Assembly: GCA_027083485.1 (NCBI GenBank) | Contig: JALWOO010000496.1 | Coordinates: 1-18,567 of the forward strand | Source: Amylibacter sp. | GTDB taxonomy: Bacteria; Pseudomonadota; Alphaproteobacteria; Rhodobacterales; Rhodobacteraceae | Direction of reading: 5' to 3' | DNA: 18,567 nucleotides | Shown here: positions 1 through 5,529 of the stretch, in pieces | Layout: every line of letters starts with the position of its first letter | How positions within the stretch are numbered: position 1 is the first letter of the stretch | Translations under genes and position numbers: made by a program | The notes under the pieces: model-generated | Seen by the model: only the letters and a program-made list of their open reading frames with translations | Databases searched by the model: none | What the model was told of the DNA's origin: nothing

Positions 1-1524
1 CTCTTCGGCCAGCCGCTCCACGCCCGGGCCGACAGCGGCCATTTTGCCCTCGACCTCGCAAGAAGGACAAACCTCCGGCAGGGGTTTGCTCTCGCCGCAT
101 TGATGGCAGACCAGCCGTTTTTGAAACCGGTGTTCCACCATGCGCGCATCGCAGTGGTCGCAGCCCACCTGATGCCCGCAAGCCCGGCAAATCGTCAGCG
201 GTGCATAGCCGCGCCGGTTGATGAACAACAGCGATTGTTCGCCGCGCTCCAGCCGCGCAAACACCGCCCGCGCCAGCGTGGGCGAAATCCAGCGCCCCGC
301 TTCCAGCGCATCCTCGCGCAGGTCAATCGCGCGCATTTCCGGCAAAACTGCCGCCCCGAAGCGGCGCGCCAGATCAAAACGTTTGTATTTCCCCGCATCC
401 GCATTGGCCCATGTTTCCAGCGACGGCGTCGCCGAAGCAAGCACCACCGCCGCCCCGCAGATCGAGGCCCGCAACACCGCCATATCGCGGGCGTTGTACA
501 AAACGCCTTCCTCTTGCTTGTAGGAATTCTCGTGTTCCTCGTCCACCACCACCAGCCCGAGCTGTTGAAACGGCAAAAACAGGGCCGAACGCGCCCCCAC
601 CACCAGTTGCGCGCGGCCCTCGGCCACCATGCGCCAGCAGCGCCGCCGTTCGGTCATGGTAACACCGGAATGCCATTCGGCAGGGCGCGCGCCGAAACGT
701 TGCTCCACCCGATCCAGAAACTCCACGGTCAGGGCGATTTCCGGCAACAACACCAAGGCCTGCCGCCCCTGCGCCAGACATTCGGCCACCGCCTCCAGAT
801 AGACCTCGGTCTTGCCCGATCCGGTCACCCCCTTCAGCAGCGCCGTCGAATACCGCTGCGCCGCCACCAGCGCGCGCAATTCCCCTGCCACGCTGGCCTG
901 CTCTTCGGTCAGATCCTTGCCGGGCCGCGCCGGATCCAGCGCCGGATAGGCCACATCGCGGGCGGTCTCGTATTCGGCGACTGCGCCTTGCTGCACCAGC
1001 CCTTTGACCACCGAGGGCGTCACCTCTGCCAGCCGCGCCAGTTCGGCGGCGGTGAAACGGTGTTCGGGTTGATCACGCAGCACCGCCAGAACCTTTTCGC
1101 GCGCTGGCGTCATGCGGCTTGGCTCCCCCTGCCCCAAACCCAGCACCCGCCGCATGTGGGGCGGATCGGTCAACCCCGGCGCGCGGGTTGCCAGCCGCAG
1201 CATTTGCGACAGCGGCGTCAGCGTGTAATCCCCCACCCGCGTCAGAAACAGGCGCATTTCCTCGCGCATGGGGGGCACGCCGATCACCTGAAAGATCGGG
1301 CGGATTTTCTTGGGGTCATAGCCCCCCTGCGCCGGCCCCCAAACCACGCCGATCACCTTGCGCGGGCCAAGCGGCACCTCCACAAAGGCCCCCAGCTGCA
1401 CCCCCTGTTCCGGCGCGCGGTAATCCAGCAGCCGGTCGAGCGGCTCTGCCGTCAGCACGGCGATATTCCGGCCATGGGGAAAAAAGCTTTGCACTGGATT
1501 GTTCACAACGGTATACGGCTTCAC
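1..1524 (-). CDS. priA: Primosomal protein N' (PriA helicase), C-terminus cut off by window edge
   Basis: PriA is the 3'-5' superfamily 2 DNA helicase that recognises stalled forks and loads the replisome outside oriC. The minus-strand frame is open from the left edge to an in-frame TGA just upstream of 1524, giving 508 visible residues of a protein usually about 730 long. The N-terminal DNA-binding part is present. The Walker A motif GVTGSGKTEVY has its lysine at residue 238, and the DEEH box is at residues 328-331. The zinc-binding region has eight cysteines in CxxC-like pairs (446, 449, 455, 458, 473, 476, 486, 489). The start is uncertain: GTG at 1524 or GTG at 1506, neither with a good Shine-Dalgarno; no ATG fits. 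The gene is divergent from the transaldolase gene. The family call is secure; only the start and the missing C-terminus are open. Confidence 0.96.
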   Translation of the reverse strand, partial: MKPYTVVNNPVQSFFPHGRNIAVLTAEPLDRLLDYRAPEQGVQLGAFVEVPLGPRKVIGVVWGPAQGGYDPKKIRPIFQVIGVPPMREEMRLFLTRVGDYTLTPLSQMLRLATRAPGLTDPPHMRRVLGLGQGEPSRMTPAREKVLAVLRDQPEHRFTAAELARLAEVTPSVVKGLVQQGAVAEYETARDVAYPALDPARPGKDLTEEQASVAGELRALVAAQRYSTALLKGVTGSGKTEVYLEAVAECLAQGRQALVLLPEIALTVEFLDRVEQRFGARPAEWHSGVTMTERRRCWRMVAEGRAQLVVGARSALFLPFQQLGLVVVDEEHENSYKQEEGVLYNARDMAVLRASICGAAVVLASATPSLETWANADAGKYKRFDLARRFGAAVLPEMRAIDLREDALEAGRWISPTLARAVFARLERGEQSLLFINRRGYAPLTICRACGHQVGCDHCDARMVEHRFQKRLVCHQCGESKPLPEVCPSCEVEGKMAAVGPGVERLAEE

Positions 1525-1532
1525 TTCTGAGG

Positions 1533-1561
1533 TTCACTTGCCGTTAGGCTTACTGTAGAAT
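1533..1561 (+). promoter_or_regulatory. Possible sigma-70-type promoter for the transaldolase gene
   Basis: TTCACT (1533-1538) and TAGAAT (1556-1561) are separated by 17 bp and lie about 45 bp before the transaldolase ATG in the only upstream gap. Both hexamers are imperfect, so this is a pattern match only. Confidence 0.33.
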
Positions 1562-1606
1562 AGCCTCGGGCATAACAAAAAAACCAAGAATAATAGGAAA
1601 GCAACC

Positions 1607-2260
1607 ATGAAATTTTTCGTCGATACCGCCGATGTGGACGCAATCGCAGAGCTGAACGAACTGGGCTTTGCCGATGGCGTGACCACCAACCCGTCTTTGA
1701 TCCTGAAATCGGGCCGCGATATTCTGGAAGTGACCAAAGAAATCTGCGCCATGATCGACGGCCCTGTCAGCGCCGAAGTGGTTGCCCTGAAGGCCGACGA
1801 GATGATTGCCGAAGGCCGCAAGCTGGCGGAAATCGCCGACAATATCGCCGTCAAGGTGCCGTTGACGTGGGACGGTTTGAAGGCCTGCAAAGTGCTGTCC
1901 GGCGAAGGCAAAATGGTGAATGTGACGCTGTGTTTCTCTGCCAATCAGGCCCTGCTGGCCGCCAAAGCAGGTGCTACCTTTATTTCGCCTTTCATCGGGC
2001 GGCTGGATGATATCAACATTGACGGGCTGGACCTGATCGAAGAAATCCGCACCATTTTTGACAATTACGCCTTTAAAACCGAAATTCTGGCGGCGTCGAT
2101 CCGCTCGGTCAATCACATTTCCGAATGCGCCAAAATCGGCTCGGATGTTGTAACTGCGCCACCGGAAGTGTTGAAAAAGCTGGCCCAGCATGCCCTGACC
2201 GACAAAGGTCTTGCGGCATTTATGAAAGACTGGGAAAAGACAGGGCAAAACATCCTGTAA
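1607..2260 (+). CDS. tal: Small-type transaldolase (Fsa/TalC family)
   Basis: This 217-aa protein belongs to the short transaldolase / fructose-6-phosphate aldolase family, single TIM-barrel enzymes of the non-oxidative pentose phosphate pathway. The Schiff-base lysine is K83 (in AVKVPLT), and N28 and R132 sit in the expected phosphate/substrate positions. By alignment from memory with E. coli FsaA, its Gln59 and Tyr131 correspond here to Glu57 and Phe129. Those are the residues of true transaldolases, so transfer of a dihydroxyacetone unit between sugar phosphates is more likely than free aldolase activity. AGGAAA at 1595-1600 is a good ribosome binding site for the ATG. The DUF484 gene follows after 10 bp. 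Automatic pipelines often call this family fsa. Confidence 0.93.
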   Translation: MKFFVDTADVDAIAELNELGFADGVTTNPSLILKSGRDILEVTKEICAMIDGPVSAEVVALKADEMIAEGRKLAEIADNIAVKVPLTWDGLKACKVLSGEGKMVNVTLCFSANQALLAAKAGATFISPFIGRLDDINIDGLDLIEEIRTIFDNYAFKTEILAASIRSVNHISECAKIGSDVVTAPPEVLKKLAQHALTDKGLAAFMKDWEKTGQNIL

Positions 2261-2270
2261 GGCAGCCAGC

Positions 2271-2984
2271 ATGAACGAGCAGAACAAAACCAAGGCCATT
2301 CGCGAACAAATCCTGTCCGATCCGGTCGCTGTGCTGGAGGATCGCGACGTCATGGCGGCGCTGATTGCTGCTGATGGCAACGGGCGCGGGGGCAATGTGG
2401 TTGATCTGCGCAGTATCGCGCTCGACCGGCTCGGGGCGCGGCTTGAACGGCTGGAGGACACCCACCGCCATGTGATCGCCGCCGCCTATGATAATCTGGC
2501 CAGCACCAACCAGATCCACCGCGCTGTGCTGGCGGTGCTGGAACCGCTGAACTTTGCCGAATTCCTGAGCCTGCTGGAAACGGAACTGGCGCAAATCCTG
2601 CATGTGGCCAGCGCGCGGCTCTGTCTGGAAAGCCCCGCCGTCACAGAGGGTGACACCCCTGATCTGGAATCCGAATTCGGTCAGGGCGTCAGCTTTTTCG
2701 CCCCGGGCGAGGTTGCCGCCTATATCGCGCAGGGCCGCGAGGGCATCCAGCGCCCTGTCACCCTGCGCCAGGTGACCTCCCGTCAGGAACGGGTCTTTGG
2801 CGAGGCGGCCGATTATGTGGTTTCCGAAGCGGTGCTGAAACTGGACCTTGGCCAAGGCAACCTGCCGGCCATGCTGGTGCTGGGATCCGATCAGATCGCC
2901 CAGTTCACCCCCGAAAAAGGGGCCGATTTGCTGGTGTTCTTTGGCAGTGCTTTTGAACGGGTGCTACGCCGCTGGCTACGCTGA
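2271..2984 (+). CDS. DUF484 family protein
   Basis: This 237-aa protein matches the DUF484 family, which is GAF-like in fold and has no established biochemical role. The N-terminal half is charged and helical (REQILSDPVAVLEDRDV, then a likely coiled segment around residues 40-75). The C-terminal half is the presumed GAF-like domain and ends with a basic tail. No signal peptide or membrane segment is visible. DUF484 genes are commonly found immediately upstream of xerC in Proteobacteria. Here the stop TGA overlaps the xerC ATG by one base, so the two are probably translated together. Cotranscription with the transaldolase gene 10 bp upstream is also likely; AAGG near 2259 may serve as the ribosome binding site. 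A link to chromosome dimer resolution is inference from position only. Confidence 0.85.
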   Translation: MNEQNKTKAIREQILSDPVAVLEDRDVMAALIAADGNGRGGNVVDLRSIALDRLGARLERLEDTHRHVIAAAYDNLASTNQIHRAVLAVLEPLNFAEFLSLLETELAQILHVASARLCLESPAVTEGDTPDLESEFGQGVSFFAPGEVAAYIAQGREGIQRPVTLRQVTSRQERVFGEAADYVVSEAVLKLDLGQGNLPAMLVLGSDQIAQFTPEKGADLLVFFGSAFERVLRRWLR

Positions 2985-3898
2985 TGGCGAGCGCCGGTGC
3001 CTTTGATTTACTGGAGCGCTGGCTGACCACCCTTGCGGCGTTGCGCGAGGTTTCCGATAATACGATCGAGGCCTACCGCCGCGATGTCAGCGGTTTTCTG
3101 GGGTTTCTGGCCGGTCATTTTGGCGGCCCGCAAGGGCTTGCCGCGCTGGGGCGGGTAAAAATTACCGACATGCGGGCCTGGATGGCCCATGAACGCCATC
3201 GCGGCGTTGGCGCGCGCAGCCTGGCGCGAGAACTCTCGGCGGTGAAAAGCTTCTATCGCTGGCTAAGCGAGGTGGAAAACGTCGAGGCCACATCGGTACT
3301 GGCCACCCGCACCCCGAAATTCAAGGCACAACTGCCCCGCCCCGTGGCCCGCAATGCGGCGCGGGAATTGCTGGACACTGTGGAATTGCAATCCGCTGAA
3401 GGCTGGGTCGGGGCGCGTGATACGGCGGTTGTGACCCTGCTCTATGGCTGCGGGCTGCGCATTTCCGAGGCGCTGGCTTTGAACTTTTCCGACACCCCGT
3501 TGCCGGACTCCCTGATGATACGGGGCAAAGGCGACAAGGATCGCGTGGTGCCGGTGATCCCGGCAGCCCGCGCCGCCGTTGCCGACTATTTGCGCCAGTG
3601 CCCCTTTGCCATGCAACCGGATACGCCGCTGTTTTTGGGGGTGCGTGGCAAACGCCTGAACCCGCGGGCCATTCAGAAAGTGATGGAAAAGACCCGTATG
3701 CAGCTGGGCTTGCCCGCCACGGCCACCCCCCACGCCCTGCGCCATTCCTTTGCCACGCATCTGCTGGAAGCCGGCGGCGATCTGCGTGCTATTCAGGAAT
3801 TGCTGGGCCATGCCTCCCTGTCCACCACACAGGCCTATACGGCGCTGGATCAGGTGCGATTGATGGAAGTGTATCGCAAGGCCCATCCCAAAGCCTAG
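2984..3898 (+). CDS. xerC: Tyrosine recombinase XerC
   Basis: XerC, with XerD, resolves chromosome dimers at dif during cell division. The 304-aa length is normal. Residues 5-105 form the N-terminal SAM-like core-binding domain. The catalytic set is complete: R159 (in GCGLRISEAL), K182 (GKGDKDR), H250 and R253 (HALRHSFATH), H276 (LLGHASLSTT) and the nucleophile Y285. Pairing with DUF484 and the GKGDKDR-HALRHSFATH pattern favour XerC over XerD or a phage integrase. The start overlaps the DUF484 stop by one base. The TAG stop lies inside the CTAG tetranucleotide at 3895-3898, and the repeat-bounded element begins at the very next base, so the gene is intact despite the insertion. Confidence 0.94.
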   Translation: MASAGAFDLLERWLTTLAALREVSDNTIEAYRRDVSGFLGFLAGHFGGPQGLAALGRVKITDMRAWMAHERHRGVGARSLARELSAVKSFYRWLSEVENVEATSVLATRTPKFKAQLPRPVARNAARELLDTVELQSAEGWVGARDTAVVTLLYGCGLRISEALALNFSDTPLPDSLMIRGKGDKDRVVPVIPAARAAVADYLRQCPFAMQPDTPLFLGVRGKRLNPRAIQKVMEKTRMQLGLPATATPHALRHSFATHLLEAGGDLRAIQELLGHASLSTTQAYTALDQVRLMEVYRKAHPKA

Positions 3899-3928
3899 GG
3901 CGAAGGCTCATAAACCACAAACCACCAG
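3899..3928 (+). repeat. Left terminal inverted repeat of the element
   Basis: This 30-bp arm matches the right arm at 27 of 30 positions, differing at positions 5, 8 and 23. It begins immediately after the xerC TAG stop. Confidence 0.8.
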
Positions 3929-4127
3929 TTCAACGCTTTTTCGCTCTGAGCAGGCGCAAGGACGATGGAATGGCGGTTCTATTTCAAGGCCTTGCAACGC
4001 AGTCAGGGCGGAAATCCGTTAAACCCGAAGGGCGCGACCCTCGCTCCATCTCAATGTCTCGGGCCGCTTGAAAAGGCCCCCCCCTGTCCGGCGCGCCCCG
4101 AACCATTGATATTTCGCGAGGATCGCG

Positions 4128-4157
4128 CTGGTGGCTTGTGGTTTATGAGTCTACGCC
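4128..4157 (-). repeat. Right terminal inverted repeat of the element
   Basis: This is the mirror arm of 3899-3928, followed by CTAG (4158-4161). It ends about 60 bp before the pcs start, so any pcs promoter must lie in or next to the element. Confidence 0.8.
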
Positions 4158-4217
4158 CTAGGGTCAGGACCCGCTGTTTCTGCTCGCCTTTCCTGCGTGA
4201 ATGTGATTGAAAAAACC

Positions 4218-4913
4218 ATGACCCTTCGTATCAAAGCCCTGCTCGTTCATTATCTAACCGCCACAGGCGCGGTTTTTGCCATGCTGGCCCTGTTGGCAGC
4301 CGTGGATGACAAATGGAGCCTGATGTATGTCTGGCTGGTGGTGGCGTTTTTTGTCGACGGCATCGACGGCCCTCTGGCGCGCCATTATGACGTGAAAACC
4401 AATGCGGCGAAATATGACGGGGTATTGCTGGATCTGATTATCGATTACCTGACCTATGTATTCATCCCCGCCTTTGCCTTGTTCGAAAGCGGGTTGTTGC
4501 CGGATTGGACCGGCTGGACTTGCATCTTGATCATCACCTTTACCAGCGCCCTGTATTTTGCCGATACCGGTATGAAAACAAAGGACAACAGCTTTGCCGG
4601 TTTTCCGGGCGCTTGGAATATGGTGGTGCTGGTGATTTTTGCCACCGAACCGAATTACTGGCTGGTGCTGGGGCTGGTGGTGATCTGCGCGGGGGCCATG
4701 TTTACCAATCTGAAGTTCATCCACCCCGTGCGCACGGAGCGTTGGCGCAGGCTGAGCTTGCCGATTACCCTGCTGTGGACCCTGCTTGCGGGTATCTCTG
4801 CCTGGGCGGACTTCCATCCCGGTCCTGTGGTCACCGTGGCGCTGTCTTTGACCAGTATTTATCTATTGTTTGTTGGTATTGTGCAGCAGGTTTTCCCGCC
4901 GCAAAGCGCTTAG
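4218..4913 (+). CDS. pcs: Phosphatidylcholine synthase (CDP-alcohol phosphatidyltransferase)
   Basis: Pcs condenses CDP-diacylglycerol with choline to give phosphatidylcholine and CMP in the inner membrane. From the ATG at 4218 the protein has 231 residues, close to the roughly 240 of Sinorhizobium Pcs, with about six to eight hydrophobic helices. The catalytic CDP-alcohol motif is present as D47-x2-D50-G51-x2-A54-R55, then 12 residues, then G68-x3-D72-x3-D76. The 12-residue gap is typical of Pcs, whereas other family members usually have eight. GFPGAWN (128-134) and IHPVR (168-172) also match Pcs. An in-frame GTG at 4197 would add seven residues; neither start has a strong ribosome binding site. 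The gene stands alone between the mobile element and a solitary element end. Its TAG stop lies in a TTAG tetranucleotide. Confidence 0.9.
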   Translation: MTLRIKALLVHYLTATGAVFAMLALLAAVDDKWSLMYVWLVVAFFVDGIDGPLARHYDVKTNAAKYDGVLLDLIIDYLTYVFIPAFALFESGLLPDWTGWTCILIITFTSALYFADTGMKTKDNSFAGFPGAWNMVVLVIFATEPNYWLVLGLVVICAGAMFTNLKFIHPVRTERWRRLSLPITLLWTLLAGISAWADFHPGPVVTVALSLTSIYLLFVGIVQQVFPPQSA

Positions 4914-4920
4914 GGTAGAC

Positions 4921-4940
4921 CTAGGTCGTAGACTCATAAA
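4921..4940 (+). repeat. Solitary end of the same mobile element
   Basis: After CTAG at 4921-4924, the bases 4925-4940 match the first 16 bases of the right end at 3899-4157 with one mismatch (GTCG for GGCG). Similarity then stops. No inverted partner is seen nearby, so this is probably a remnant of another copy. Confidence 0.6.
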
Positions 4941-4954
4941 GTCGAAACGCTTTA

Positions 4955-4988
4955 AGGGGCTGTCTGCCCCCTCTTGGACTGCGTCCAA
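4955..4988. terminator. Two adjacent hairpins between convergent pcs and ogt
   Basis: GGGGC (4956-4960) pairs with GCCCC (4966-4970), and TTGGAC (4974-4979) pairs with GTCCAA (4983-4988). A CCCCCGAGGATA stretch follows at about 4993-5004. The hairpins lie between the 3' ends of pcs and ogt and could stop transcription from both sides, although there is no long T-run. The block resembles an intergenic sequence I associate with Rhodobacteraceae genomes; that is from memory and was not searched. Confidence 0.45.
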
Positions 4989-5021
4989 TTCACCCCCGAG
5001 GATACTTTAGGGAAAATGGAA

Positions 5022-5477
5022 TTACAGGAGCAGCGAATAGGCTTGCTCGTGGCGCAACAGGCGGATTTTCATTTCAACGCCGCCTTCACCGGAAAAACCG
5101 CCGATGCCGTTGGTTCCCACAACACGGTGACAGGGGATAATGATCGGGATCGGGTTGGAGCCGCAGGCCTGCCCGATGGGCTGTGCAGGGCAGTCAATTG
5201 CGCGGGCAAGATCACCATAGGTACGGGTTTCGCCCTTGGGAATTGCCAGCATTTGCCGGTAGACCTGTTGTTGAAACGGGGTACCTTGCGGGGCAAGCGG
5301 CAGGTCGAACCGGTCGAGGTCGCCAGCGAAATAGGCTTCCAGCTGATCAATGCCGCGTTTGAGCACCGCCGAGCGAAAGCCGCTGTTTTCCCCGTGCCAG
5401 AGAAGTTGGGTAATCCGGTCGTTTTCCTCGACCAGTCCCAGAATGCCGACAGGGGTGCGGAGCATGGCGGTGTTCAT
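5022..5477 (-). CDS. ogt: Methylated-DNA--[protein]-cysteine S-methyltransferase
   Basis: This is a suicide DNA-repair protein that transfers alkyl groups from O6-alkylguanine or O4-alkylthymine to its own cysteine. From the ATG at 5477 the protein has 151 residues, a normal size for Ogt without an Ada regulatory domain. The active site IIPCHRVVG places the acceptor cysteine at residue 116. YGDLA (87-91) and GSNPIPI (106-112), from the helix-turn-helix DNA-binding part, precede it. The frame stays open upstream into ileS, up to 5711, but that extension would read antisense-like filler over the ileS C-terminus and has no family similarity, so the short start is preferred. No Shine-Dalgarno precedes the ATG (CTCCCCCC instead), and a hairpin lies just upstream. 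Cotranscription with ileS, 52 bp away, is likely. Confidence 0.92.
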   Translation of the reverse strand: MNTAMLRTPVGILGLVEENDRITQLLWHGENSGFRSAVLKRGIDQLEAYFAGDLDRFDLPLAPQGTPFQQQVYRQMLAIPKGETRTYGDLARAIDCPAQPIGQACGSNPIPIIIPCHRVVGTNGIGGFSGEGGVEMKIRLLRHEQAYSLLL

Positions 5478-5489
5478 GGGGGGAGTTTT

Positions 5490-5523
5490 GGCCAAACCCG
5501 CAAGCTTTGCAAGGGGTTTGGCC
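5490..5523 (-). promoter_or_regulatory. Strong hairpin between ileS and ogt
   Basis: GGCCAAACCC (5490-5499) pairs perfectly with GGGTTTGGCC (5514-5523). Inside the loop a further GCAA/TTGC pairing (5500-5503 with 5507-5510) extends the stem. In the direction of transcription the structure begins six bases after the ileS stop and ends 12 bases before the ogt ATG. It is followed by AAAA rather than T residues, so it is not a canonical intrinsic terminator. RNA processing or control of ogt translation are the alternatives. Confidence 0.55.
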
Positions 5524-5529
5524 GGTTGT

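Larger units (their letters stand above)
3899..4157. mobile_element. Putative MITE-like element with 30-bp inverted ends and CTAG flanks
   Basis: The stretch is bounded by inverted repeats. The left end 3899-3928 reads GGCGAAGGCTCATAAACCAC and onward. The right end, read on the minus strand from 4157 to 4128, starts GGCGTAGACTCATAAACCAC. They match at 27 of 30 positions. Each end is directly flanked by CTAG (3895-3898 and 4158-4161), compatible with a 4-bp target duplication of the YTAR type known for IS5-group elements, although CTAG is palindromic and so weak proof. The 259-bp interior has no recognisable transposase and contains a C8 run at 4077-4084. A third copy of the end sequence lies at 4925. 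I infer a non-autonomous element mobilised in trans; a decayed insertion sequence is the alternative. Confidence 0.7.

Noticed and set aside
100..1530. Open frame of 476 codons antisense to priA
   Set aside because: The composition is His/Arg/Gln-rich as expected for an antisense shadow, while the other strand encodes PriA with all its motifs.
4077..4084. C8 homopolymer as a phase-variation tract
   Set aside because: It lies in the non-coding element interior, so slippage would not switch any gene I can support.
3965..4210. Possible 81-aa protein spanning the mobile element interior and its right end
   Set aside because: No family similarity that I recognise, no ribosome binding site, and it runs through the inverted repeat into flanking DNA.
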